Positions 7,291-14,317 of a stretch of 19,801 nucleotides of DNA are shown in pieces. The DNA is from an uncultured Porphyromonas sp. GTDB taxonomy: Bacteria > Bacteroidota > Bacteroidia > Bacteroidales > Porphyromonadaceae. The stretch lies in assembly GCA_902490315.1 (NCBI GenBank), contig CABUDK010000022.1:1-19801 (forward strand). The letters are read 5' to 3'. Below the pieces are notes generated by a model, which did no database searches, was not told the origin of the DNA, and saw only the letters and a list, made by a program, of their open reading frames with translations. Position numbers and translations under genes: made by a program. Each line of letters begins with the position of its first letter. Positions within the stretch are counted from its first letter, which is position 1.

Positions 7291-8388
7291 ATGTCACCAC
7301 AAGAGAGCTTCCTCCACCTCCCCACGCTACTGTCACAGATAGCTGAGCGAGTGACCATAAGCGTGGAGCCGTACACCCTGCGCTTTCGTCGACCCGCCAA
7401 GACCTCCCGTGGCGAGTATGAGACGAAGCGGGTTTACTACCTACGCCTCCAGAGCCTCGAGCAGCCAACTCATGTGGGTTATGGCGAGTGTGCCCCGATG
7501 CCTCAGCTCAGCTGCGATGATCTGCCCGACTACCAAGCGGTGCTGGAGCAGCTGGCGGGGCAGCTGGCTCAGGCTCCCGATCAGTTTGACGTAGCCTCGC
7601 TACGCCCCTACCCTTCCATAGCTTTTGGCTTAGCCACGGCGATCAATAGCTTCCTCGCTGCTTGTCGTAGTAGCGAGGCGGAGACGGAGCCTCCCTTTTG
7701 CGACACCCCTTTCACGCGTGGTGAGATCGGCATCCCGATCAATGGGTTGATCTGGATGGGCGACAAAGCCTATATGTACGAGCAGATCAAGGCTAAGCTA
7801 GCGCAAGGCTTCCGCTGCCTGAAGCTTAAGATCGGCGGAATAGACTTTTCCGAAGAGCTAGAGCTACTCCGCTATGTGCGGCAGCACTTCTCGCCTGAAG
7901 AGATGGAGCTGCGGGTGGATGCCAACGGAGCATTTGCCCCTGAGGTAGCTCTAGAGCGACTGAAGCAGCTGAGCGACTTTCACCTACACTCCATCGAGCA
8001 GCCGATACCTGCGAGCAATCAGTGGGACGAGCTAGCTAAGCTCACAGCAACGTCGCCACTACCCATAGCGCTTGACGAAGAGTTGATCGGGATCCACACC
8101 CGAGAGCGCAAAGCACAGCTACTAGATGAGGGCAAGCCGCACTATATCATCCTCAAGCCATCGCTCCATAGCAATGTCGATGAGTGGATCGAGCTTGCCG
8201 AGGAGCGAGGCATCGGTTGGTGGGCGACCTCAGCACTGGAGTCGAACGTAGGGCTCAGCGCCATAGCTCAGTGGGTCAGCCAGTACCCGATCGTCCGCCC
8301 GCAAGGGCTTGGCACAGGAGCGCTCTATCTCAATAACACGCCCTCCACGCTACGACTCGTGGGCGACCAGATGTTTTTTAGAGATTAG
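7291..8388 (+). CDS. menC: o-Succinylbenzoate synthase
   Basis: An enolase-superfamily dehydratase that converts SHCHC to o-succinylbenzoate. The 365-residue product keeps the full catalytic set: KLK (Lys178, Lys180), metal ligands Asp210 (RVDANGAF), Glu236 (IEQP) and Asp262 (LDEE), and the second catalytic lysine in ILKPS (Lys289). The C-terminal GLGTGALYLNN is typical of Bacteroidetes MenC. Homologous starts usually fall close to the ISVEPYTLRFRRPA segment, so the first 20 residues may be an extension or the true start may be a GTG near 7351; the chosen ATG is 6 bp after menB. The stop codon lies inside a heptamer array (8378–8419), so the last residues FFRD are partly repeat-encoded. Confidence 0.92.
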   Translation: MSPQESFLHLPTLLSQIAERVTISVEPYTLRFRRPAKTSRGEYETKRVYYLRLQSLEQPTHVGYGECAPMPQLSCDDLPDYQAVLEQLAGQLAQAPDQFDVASLRPYPSIAFGLATAINSFLAACRSSEAETEPPFCDTPFTRGEIGIPINGLIWMGDKAYMYEQIKAKLAQGFRCLKLKIGGIDFSEELELLRYVRQHFSPEEMELRVDANGAFAPEVALERLKQLSDFHLHSIEQPIPASNQWDELAKLTATSPLPIALDEELIGIHTRERKAQLLDEGKPHYIILKPSLHSNVDEWIELAEERGIGWWATSALESNVGLSAIAQWVSQYPIVRPQGLGTGALYLNNTPSTLRLVGDQMFFRD

Positions 8389-8419
8389 AGATTAGAAGTT
8401 AGAGATTAGAAGTTAGAGT
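8378..8419 (+). repeat. Heptamer tandem repeat, six TTAGARR units, spanning the menC stop
   Basis: Units are TTAGAGA, TTAGAGA, TTAGAAG, TTAGAGA, TTAGAAG and TTAGAGT, with perfect 7-bp spacing. The second unit supplies the menC stop (TAG, 8386–8388). The same heptamer family occurs on the opposite strand at 2062–2078. Confidence 0.9.
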
Positions 8420-8436
8420 CACTAGCCTTTCTAGTG
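8420..8436 (+). repeat. Small hairpin in the menC–menE spacer
   Basis: CACTAG (8420–8425) and CTAGTG (8431–8436) form a 6-bp stem around a CCTTT loop, directly after the heptamer array. There is no T-run, so a terminator role is doubtful. Confidence 0.5.
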
Positions 8437-8492
8437 GCACTAGGAGCACTAAGAGCACTAGCATCTCTAGCCAACAGCTAATAGCCAACAGC
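8437..8492 (+). repeat. Nonamer triplet and 14-bp-spaced duplicate before menE
   Basis: Three 9-bp units (GCACTAGGA, GCACTAAGA, GCACTAGCA) fill 8437–8463. They are followed by two copies of TAGCCAACAGC at 8468–8478 and 8482–8492. With the heptamers upstream, nearly the whole 107-bp spacer is short repeats. No -7 box is seen, so menE is probably transcribed from upstream. Confidence 0.85.
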
Positions 8493-8495
8493 CTC

Positions 8496-9578
8496 ATGTC
8501 CGAACACCTATATATAGATAGCGCACGAGTAGATGTGGAGAGCTTAGAGTCGTTCGCCAGAGGGCTAACGTCCGAGCGGAGAGCGGTGCTACAGCCGCTC
8601 CTCACCTTCCTCAAGGAGTGGTGGGGCAGCGAGGAGTATGTGATCGTCCAAACCTCTGGATCAACGGGGACACCTAAACGGCTACAGCTGGCGAAGCTTG
8701 CCATGCGACGTAGCGGACTCAGGAGCAACCGCTACTTCCAAATCCAAGCAGGCAAGCGACTCCTCCTAGCGATGGACCTGCGCTACATAGGCGCCAAGAT
8801 GATGGTGGTGCGTGCACTACTCGCAGGTGCCGAGCTGATCGTGGCCCCCCCCTCGAGCCATCCGCTGGCGACACTCCACGCAGCACCGCAGTTCGTCTCG
8901 CTTGTACCCCTACAACTACACCACACACTAGAGGTAGCAGCGGAGCGCAAATTGCTCAGTCAGGCAGAGCAACTAATCATCGGGGGCGGAGCCATTCATC
9001 CCGCCGTGGAGGCGCAGCTCAGCACGCTACCCGTAGCAGCTTACGCCACCTACGGCATGACCGAGACCATCTCGCATATCGCCCTACGACGACTCAACGG
9101 GCCCCACGCCTCACCACTCTTCTATCCCCTCGAGGGGGTGCATCTCTCGCAAAGCAGCGCAGGGGAGCTACTCATCGAGGATCGACTGCTCTATCCCAAA
9201 GGGCCCATCCTCACGACTCATGACCTCGTCGCGCTGCACCCCGATGGGGGCTTTACCATAGAGGGACGAGCCGACAACATCATCAATAGTGGTGGTGTCA
9301 AGATAAGTCCCGAACCAATCGAGCGAAAGCTCTCTGCGACACTCGACATACCGCTCGCCATCAGCTGGGTAGCCGATGCTGCTCTAGGACAAAAGTTAGT
9401 ACTCGTGCTAGAAGGCGACAGCCTCCCCAAAGGTTTTGCGGAGACTCTAGGCGAAACGTTCGAACAGCTCCTACCTCCCTACCACCGCCCGAAAGAGATC
9501 CGCTGCGTAGCGCAGCTACCGCATAACGACAACGGCAAGCTCGACCGGCAAGCCCTCCAGCATCTTCTCTCTACGTAG
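8496..9578 (+). CDS. menE: o-Succinylbenzoate–CoA ligase, compact form
   Basis: An adenylate-forming enzyme that activates o-succinylbenzoate with ATP and loads it on CoA to give the MenB substrate. Core motifs are all present: P-loop TSGSTGTPK (53–61), YGMTETISH (186–194), the hinge-side HDL, GRADNIINSGGVKI (257–270) and the C-terminal NGKLDRQ with catalytic Lys348. At 360 residues it is about 90–120 shorter than E. coli or Bacillus MenE. The shortfall is before the P-loop, which starts near residue 53 instead of about 150, so most of the N-terminal subdomain is absent. Short MenE forms appear usual in Bacteroidales. The spacer to menC is 107 bp of repeats. Confidence 0.9.
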   Translation: MSEHLYIDSARVDVESLESFARGLTSERRAVLQPLLTFLKEWWGSEEYVIVQTSGSTGTPKRLQLAKLAMRRSGLRSNRYFQIQAGKRLLLAMDLRYIGAKMMVVRALLAGAELIVAPPSSHPLATLHAAPQFVSLVPLQLHHTLEVAAERKLLSQAEQLIIGGGAIHPAVEAQLSTLPVAAYATYGMTETISHIALRRLNGPHASPLFYPLEGVHLSQSSAGELLIEDRLLYPKGPILTTHDLVALHPDGGFTIEGRADNIINSGGVKISPEPIERKLSATLDIPLAISWVADAALGQKLVLVLEGDSLPKGFAETLGETFEQLLPPYHRPKEIRCVAQLPHNDNGKLDRQALQHLLST

Positions 9579-9595
9579 GATAATCCCTATTTCAA

Positions 9596-9871
9596 GGTGC
9601 TGAAAGGTCATGAATCGTCTTAGACCCTTCTCGGCGATTTTCCCGACTTCTCTGACTTCCTCCGAGAAAATTGAAAAACTCTTCGGAGGAAATTGGCAAG
9701 TTCTTCCGAAGTTTCATCTGACTCTTCCGAAGTTTCAGTTGAATCTTCCGAAGAATTTTTCATTTCCTCCGAAGAATTGGTCACTTTCTTCGGAGCTATT
9801 TGGCAATTTCCTCCGAGGAATTGAAATTTCTAGGGACAACATGTCAGCTCTAAGCATCACTTTTCAGCACC
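9596..9871 (+). repeat. Dispersed palindromic repeat, copy 2, with imperfect terminal inverted repeats
   Basis: This 276-bp stretch is bounded by GGTGCTGAAAGGTCATG (9596–9612) and its inverted partner at 9855–9871, 15 of 17 positions paired. Inside, 9699–9823 matches the core of copies 1 and 3: two 21-bp direct repeats ending in CTTCCGAAG, a CATTTCCTCC palindrome arm, and CGGAGCTATTTGGCAATTTC. It is more diverged than copies 1 and 3 are from each other. A 90-codon open frame crosses it but is a by-product of the repeat. No clear target-site duplication is seen. It occupies most of the 396-bp gap between menE and the convergent fumarase gene. Confidence 0.7.
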
Positions 9872-9905
9872 CCACCAAGTAGATTCCTAGACGTCACTAA
9901 ACAAT

Positions 9906-9945
9906 GAAGAGTAGGAACGCACCAATCAGTGTGTTCCTACTCTTC
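9906..9945. terminator. Bidirectional terminator between menE and fumarase
   Basis: A 17-bp stem (9906–9922 with 9929–9945, one wobble pair) encloses a 6-nt loop, CAATCA. On the plus strand GTTTATATT follows; on the minus strand ATTGTTTAG follows. It can end transcripts from both convergent units and lies 29 bp past the fumarase stop. Confidence 0.85.
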
Positions 9946-9974
9946 GTTTATATTCGTCAGTGATGTCTGAGAGA

Positions 9975-11618
9975 CTAACTGCGGGGACAGCCTGCGCACT
10001 GTCTGATCTGCTGGAAGAAGTCGTTGCCCTTGTCATCGACTAAGATGAAAGCAGGGAAGTCCTCCACCTCTATGCGCCAGATAGCCTCCATACCCAGCTC
10101 GGGGTACTCCAGACACTCGACACGCTTGATGCTCTCCTGAGCTAAGATCGCTGCAGGGCCTCCGATGCTGCCCAGGTAAAAGCCTCCATGCGCCTTGCAA
10201 GCATCGGTAACCTGTTGACTGCGGTTGCCCTTGGCAATCATGACGAGGCTACCGCCATGGCTCTGGAAGAGATCTACGTAGGGATCCATACGTCCTGCCG
10301 TCGTGGGTCCAAAAGAGCCACTAGGCATCCCCTCAGGCGTCTTGGCGGGCCCAGCGTAGTAGATCGGGTGATCCTTGATGTATTGGGGTAGCTCCTCACC
10401 ACGATCGAGGCGCTCCTTGAGCTTAGCGTGGGCTATGTCACGCCCTACGACGATGGTGCCAGAGAGCGAGAGACGTGTAGAGACAGGGTACTGACTCAGC
10501 TGCTTGCGTATCTCATCCATGGGGCGGTTGAGGTCTACCTTAACGACCTCGCCCTCGGTGCCGTGGCGCATAGCCTCGGGGATCAGTCGTGCGGGGTGCT
10601 TCTCGAGTCGCTCGATCCACAGTCCATCCTTATTGATCTTAGCCCGTACGTTGCGATCTGCCGAGCAGCTCACGCCGAGTCCGACGGGACAAGAAGCTCC
10701 GTGACGTGGCATGCGGATCACTCGTATGTCATGAGCGAAGTACTTACCGCCAAACTGCGCTCCTAGACCAATCTCGTGAGTTGCCTCAAGGAGTCGTTGC
10801 TCCATCTCTAGATCTCGAAAAGCATGCCCCAGCTCATTGCCCTCGGTGGGTAGCTCGTCGTAGTACTTGGCACTGGCGAGCTTGACCGTCTTGAGGTTTG
10901 CCTCTGCCGAGGTGCCGCCGATGACGAAGGCTATATGATAAGGAGGACAAGCAGCAGTGCCTAGCGAACTCATCTTGTCAACTAGGAAGGGGAAGAGCCG
11001 CTCCTCCGTGAGGAGTGCTTTGGTCTCCTGATAGAGGTAAGTCTTATTGGCAGAGCCACCGCCCTTAGCGATAAAAAGGAACTTATACTCATCGCCCTCG
11101 GTCGCCATAAGGTCTATCTGTGCGGGGAGGTTGCACCCCGTATTGACCTCACGATACATATCGAGGGGTGCATTTTGCGAGTATCGGAGGTTGTAGCGTG
11201 TGTAGGTGTCGTAGACGCCGTGCGAGAGGTACTCCTCATCGCAAGCACCAGTCCAGACGTTTTGCCCCTTCTTACCTAGAATGATGGCGGTCCCCGTGTC
11301 TTGGCAGAAGGGGAGCTGCCCCAGAGCACTCACCTCAGCATTGCGGAGGAAGGTGAGGGCGACAAACTTATCATTGTCCGAAGCCTCAGGGTCGGATAGT
11401 ATTGATGCGACCTGCTCCTGATGGGCAGGGCGTAGGTAGAAGGCTACATCGTGCATAGCTCGCTCGGCAAGTATGCGTAGCGCCTCTGGCTCGACTTGAA
11501 GCATCTGGTGACCATTGCAGTCGACCGTGTGAACGTAGTCAGAGGTGATTAACTCGTACTCAGTCCGATCGGGTCCTACGGGGAACATCGGCTGGTACTG
11601 AAACGGTGGTGTGGGCAT
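9975..11618 (-). CDS. fumA: Class I fumarate hydratase (iron-sulfur, fused alpha and beta domains)
   Basis: Interconverts fumarate and (S)-malate using an oxygen-sensitive 4Fe-4S cluster. The 547-residue protein is a single-chain class I enzyme: an N-terminal alpha region with LPFCQDTGT (Cys105), GTAACPPYH (Cys224) and CPVGLGVSCSADRN (Cys318), matching the cluster cysteines of E. coli FumA in number and position, and a C-terminal beta region from about residue 370 with GRDIAHAK, GPAKTPEGMPSGSFGPTTAGRMD and MIAKGNRS. In a menaquinone-using anaerobe it would feed the reductive branch toward fumarate respiration, which is inferred. It lies 178 bp downstream of glyA on the same strand; no -7 box is visible in that gap, so it may be read from the glyA promoter. 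Symbol follows the E. coli homologue. Confidence 0.94.
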   Translation of the reverse strand: MPTPPFQYQPMFPVGPDRTEYELITSDYVHTVDCNGHQMLQVEPEALRILAERAMHDVAFYLRPAHQEQVASILSDPEASDNDKFVALTFLRNAEVSALGQLPFCQDTGTAIILGKKGQNVWTGACDEEYLSHGVYDTYTRYNLRYSQNAPLDMYREVNTGCNLPAQIDLMATEGDEYKFLFIAKGGGSANKTYLYQETKALLTEERLFPFLVDKMSSLGTAACPPYHIAFVIGGTSAEANLKTVKLASAKYYDELPTEGNELGHAFRDLEMEQRLLEATHEIGLGAQFGGKYFAHDIRVIRMPRHGASCPVGLGVSCSADRNVRAKINKDGLWIERLEKHPARLIPEAMRHGTEGEVVKVDLNRPMDEIRKQLSQYPVSTRLSLSGTIVVGRDIAHAKLKERLDRGEELPQYIKDHPIYYAGPAKTPEGMPSGSFGPTTAGRMDPYVDLFQSHGGSLVMIAKGNRSQQVTDACKAHGGFYLGSIGGPAAILAQESIKRVECLEYPELGMEAIWRIEVEDFPAFILVDDKGNDFFQQIRQCAGCPRS

Positions 11619-11692
11619 CTCTCGTGTGTCTGTTAAATGTGTGCGTGGAGACTGCCGACTGATTCGACAGGCTCAAATAGGGGGAAATAGTA

Positions 11693-11757
11693 AGAGACTG
11701 AGTGCTAGGGTTTGCTCCTTAGAAGTCTAAGCGTGCGTCCCCCTGCATTCAGTCTCT
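11693..11757. other. Structured element between glyA and fumarase
   Basis: A 13-bp stem (11693–11705 with 11745–11757, one G·U pair) encloses a 39-nt loop that contains a second hairpin, CTTAG-AAGT-CTAAG (11718–11731), and complementary GGG and CCC runs. A further small hairpin lies at 11652–11669. On the minus strand this would be the leader of the fumarase gene; on the plus strand it would be followed by the hairpin at 11769–11785. No known RNA family was recognised. Confidence 0.45.
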
Positions 11758-11768
11758 ATCAGGATTGT

Positions 11769-11785
11769 AAGAGGCAAGGCCTCTT
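11769..11785. terminator. Hairpin just after glyA
   Basis: A perfect 7-bp stem AAGAGGC/GCCTCTT with a 3-nt loop lies 11 bp past the glyA stop. On the minus strand (the glyA direction) the following bases are ACAATCC, a weak terminator tail; on the plus strand TTGAGTTTATCTT follows. It may be a leaky terminator for glyA, or belong to a plus-strand transcript. Confidence 0.4.
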
Positions 11786-11796
11786 TTGAGTTTATC

Positions 11797-13077
11797 TTAC
11801 CAAGCGAAGATAGGTAGTGGAGACATCATCTCGTTGACCTCCTTACGTACCTTAGCTATCTCAGCCTCGTTCTCAGGATCACGTAGTACGCGGTCGATGA
11901 GCTCGACGATGTATGCCATCTTGTCCTCCTTGACACCACGCGTCGTGATAGCGGGCGTACCCACACGGATACCAGAGGTCTGGAATGCAGAGCGTGAGTC
12001 AAAGGGTACCATGTTCTTATTGACCGTGATGTCAGCACGTACGAGTGCGTTCTCAGCCACCTTACCCGTTAGATCAGGGTACTTAGAGCGTAGGTCGATG
12101 AGTAGGCAGTGATTGTCTGTACCGCCAGAGATACAGTTGTAGCCCATCTTGATGAAAGCCTCGCCAAGAGCCTTAGCGTTCTTCATCACCTGCTTCTGAT
12201 ACTCCTTAAATGAAGGATCGAGAGCCTCACCAAAGGCGACAGCCTTAGCAGCGATGACATGCTCTAGTGGGCCACCCTGGATGCCTGGGAAGACAGCCGA
12301 GTTGAGCAGCTGAGACATCATCTTGACAACCCCCTTAGGCGTCTTGAGACCCCAAGGATTCTCAAAGTCCTTACCCATGAGGATGATACCACCACGAGGA
12401 CCACGTAGGGTCTTGTGGGTTGTAGAGGTGACGATGTGAGCATACTTGACAGGGTTGTCGAGCAGCCCAGCAGCGATTAGTCCGGCAGGGTGAGCCATAT
12501 CGACCATAAAGATAGCGCCGATCTCATCGGCTACCTTGCGGAAGCGTGCATAGTCCCACTCGCGGCAGTAAGCTGATCCACCAGCGATGATGAGCTTAGG
12601 CTTGTGCTGGCGAGCTAGTTGCTCCATCTCGTCATAGTCTACCGTACCGGTCTCCTTGCTCAGATTGTAGCCTATAGGATTGTAGAGGATACCAGAGCTA
12701 TTGACAGGCGAACCGTGTGAGAGGTGACCACCGTGGTCTAGGTTTAGTCCCATAAAGGTGTCACCAGGCTTGAGGCAGGTGAAGAGGACAGCCATATTAG
12801 CTTGAGCACCTGAGTGAGGCTGCACGTTGGCATACTCCGCACCAAAGAGCTTCTTGACACGCTCTATAGCTAGGTTCTCAGACTTATCGACTACCTCACA
12901 TCCGCCGTAGTAACGCTTGGCGGGGTATCCCTCAGCGTACTTATTGGTCATACAGCTACCCATAGCTTGCATGACCTGGTCGCTGACAAAGTTCTCAGAG
13001 GCGATCAGCTCGATGCCCTTTTGCTGGCGCTGATGCTCCTGTTCGATCAGATCAAAGATTTCTTGGTCTCTTTTCAT
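11797..13077 (-). CDS. glyA: Serine hydroxymethyltransferase
   Basis: A PLP enzyme that converts serine and tetrahydrofolate to glycine and 5,10-methylene-THF, the main source of one-carbon units. The 426-residue product is of normal length and carries ELIASENF (23–30), NKYAEGYPAKRYYGG (45–59), MVDMAHPAGL with the PLP-binding Asp and His (191–200), and VTSTTHKTLRGPRGG with the Schiff-base Lys222. The C-terminal third is complete. The start is supported by the typical MKRDQEIFDLIEQEHQRQ beginning and a -7 box about 98 bp upstream. It is transcribed away from the lipoprotein gene, and fumarase follows on the same strand. Confidence 0.97.
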   Translation of the reverse strand: MKRDQEIFDLIEQEHQRQQKGIELIASENFVSDQVMQAMGSCMTNKYAEGYPAKRYYGGCEVVDKSENLAIERVKKLFGAEYANVQPHSGAQANMAVLFTCLKPGDTFMGLNLDHGGHLSHGSPVNSSGILYNPIGYNLSKETGTVDYDEMEQLARQHKPKLIIAGGSAYCREWDYARFRKVADEIGAIFMVDMAHPAGLIAAGLLDNPVKYAHIVTSTTHKTLRGPRGGIILMGKDFENPWGLKTPKGVVKMMSQLLNSAVFPGIQGGPLEHVIAAKAVAFGEALDPSFKEYQKQVMKNAKALGEAFIKMGYNCISGGTDNHCLLIDLRSKYPDLTGKVAENALVRADITVNKNMVPFDSRSAFQTSGIRVGTPAITTRGVKEDKMAYIVELIDRVLRDPENEAEIAKVRKEVNEMMSPLPIFAW

Positions 13078-13117
13078 TCTATGTGAAATTAAATACGTTA
13101 GTCGTCATACATCGGAT

Positions 13118-13164
13118 GTGCGTAGCCCCGCCCCCTCAAGTCAAGCGCGAGCGAAGGCTCACAC
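13118..13164 (-). promoter_or_regulatory. Stem-loop in the glyA leader
   Basis: On the minus strand, GTGTGAGCC (13164–13156) can pair with GGCTACGCAC (13127–13118) as 9 bp with one bulged A, lying between the -7 box and the start codon. The leader is about 90 nt. It does not match a folate riboswitch that I recognise; it may be regulatory or incidental. Confidence 0.3.
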
Positions 13165-13174
13165 GATTCTCTCG

Positions 13175-13207
13175 CAAAGATAACAATAATATCTGAGCTG
13201 AGACAAT
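13175..13207 (-). promoter_or_regulatory. Promoter of glyA
   Basis: On the minus strand the -7 box TATCTTTG (13182–13175) fits TAnnTTTG, with ATTG (13207–13204) 21 bp upstream as a -33 box close to TTTG. It is divergent from the lipoprotein promoter about 75 bp away. Confidence 0.6.
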
Positions 13208-13255
13208 CTTGACGCCAGCAATCTGCGAAGATCTGGCTATGTAAGTGGAAATAGT

Positions 13256-13263
13256 TACCTTTG
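13256..13263 (+). promoter_or_regulatory. Promoter -7 box of the lipoprotein–barrel operon
   Basis: TACCTTTG fits TAnnTTTG and lies 28 bp before the ATG at 13292. A clear -33 TTTG is not seen. Confidence 0.55.
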
Positions 13264-13291
13264 CCCCATCTAAGTGTAAACATAGTACGGT

Positions 13292-14305
13292 ATGAAACGA
13301 ACCTATTGGACCCTCGGTCTGCTCTTTGCCTTATCACTCCTCATGACGATGAGTTGCAGTGGCGAAGACCCTATCAAGGCTAAGCGTATCGCTATCGAAA
13401 ACGGCACATACAAACCAGATCCTAATAAACCGGATCCCAACAAGCCGGATCCCAACAAGCCGGATCCCAACAAGCCTGACACGATCCCCACTCCCGATCC
13501 GGAGCCAGAGCCCAATCCACTGGGCAAGATGGAGACTCAGGAAATTACCTTCACCTTTGACGAGTGGGCGAGTCCTAGAGCGGGAGCAACCTATCTAATG
13601 CCTGTAGAGAAAACGCTCCCTAAGCTCGTAGCAGGTGAGCCATACTGGGAGTCGGCCAGCAATGTGGGCGCAGCTTTCGGAGGCACGAATCAAATTGAGG
13701 ACTTCCCCGTCCACCCACTAGTTAAGGGGCACACAGGACAAGCCCTAGAAGTGATGACCAAAAAAGGGGTACCACTCTTTGGCAAGGGCATCATCGCTGG
13801 AGCTCTCTACGCTGGCACTCTAGATGCAGGAGGTATGATGGTGAAGCCTCTAGAGGCTACAAAGTTTGGTCAGCCCGTCTTTGCCATACCACTCGCTATA
13901 AAGGGGTACTATCAGTGGCTCCCAGGCGAGAAATTAGTTGATGGCACGAAGAAGAACAAGGTAATCGAAGGGCAGGACGAAGCTACGATCGCTTGTGTCT
14001 TCTACAGTACAACAGACGATGACACTCCGCTCAACGGAACCAACCTCTACTCCGATCCTCGGATCCTAGCTAAAGTGCAACTACACCCCAAGCCCACAAA
14101 AGAGGGTGCGTGGACATCCTTTGAGGCAAAGCTAGAGATCGTCAATGAGGATGCCTACAAGCAGATAGACCTCCAAAAGGGCAAGTACCGCATGGCACTC
14201 ATCTTCTCGTCTAGTGCTCGTGGCGATCAATTTATTGGAGCTATCGGCAGTCGCCTACGCATCGACGACTTTACAGTAACACTAGGCATACCCACCAAGA
14301 AGTAA
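13292..14305 (+). CDS. Surface lipoprotein, probable PCMD domain protein
   Basis: The 337-residue product has a signal peptide of class II: Lys-Arg, a hydrophobic core (about residues 7–20) and a lipobox ending MTMSC, so Cys22 would be lipidated. After a short spacer come four KPDPN units (41–60) and a PDTIPTPDPEPEPNP stretch, a flexible acidic/proline stalk. The remainder (about 80–335) reads as an all-beta domain with aromatic and Gly-rich strands, ending with GSRLRIDDFTVTLG; this resembles the putative carbohydrate metabolism (PCMD) domain of Bacteroidales surface lipoproteins. Its binding partner is unknown. It is followed after 12 bp by a barrel protein and is probably cotranscribed with it. 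The family call is moderate; lipoprotein status is strong. Confidence 0.75.
   Translation: MKRTYWTLGLLFALSLLMTMSCSGEDPIKAKRIAIENGTYKPDPNKPDPNKPDPNKPDPNKPDTIPTPDPEPEPNPLGKMETQEITFTFDEWASPRAGATYLMPVEKTLPKLVAGEPYWESASNVGAAFGGTNQIEDFPVHPLVKGHTGQALEVMTKKGVPLFGKGIIAGALYAGTLDAGGMMVKPLEATKFGQPVFAIPLAIKGYYQWLPGEKLVDGTKKNKVIEGQDEATIACVFYSTTDDDTPLNGTNLYSDPRILAKVQLHPKPTKEGAWTSFEAKLEIVNEDAYKQIDLQKGKYRMALIFSSSARGDQFIGAIGSRLRIDDFTVTLGIPTKK
13412..13480 (+). repeat. 15-bp coding tandem repeat (KPDPN units)
   Basis: Four 15-bp units (AAACCAGATCCTAAT, then AARCCGGATCCCAAC three times) encode KPDPN, followed by a partial AAGCCTGAC. The last two full units are identical. Unit number can change by slippage without breaking the frame. 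Confidence 0.95.
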
Positions 14306-14317
14306 CCCGCTACAGAT

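Noticed and set aside
9610..9882. 90-codon open frame sharing an LPKFHL-LPKNF pattern with the frame at 16470–16706
   Set aside because: Both frames are translations of the dispersed palindromic repeat. The equivalent frame in copy 1 has an in-frame TAG near 1970, and the peptide is made of repeat units with no protein-like character.
10188..10766. Plus-strand frames opposite the fumarase gene
   Set aside because: They are shadows of the strongly conserved fumarase coding strand.
13098..13337. 79-codon minus-strand frame between glyA and the lipoprotein gene
   Set aside because: It covers both divergent promoters and the start of the lipoprotein gene and shows no recognisable protein features.
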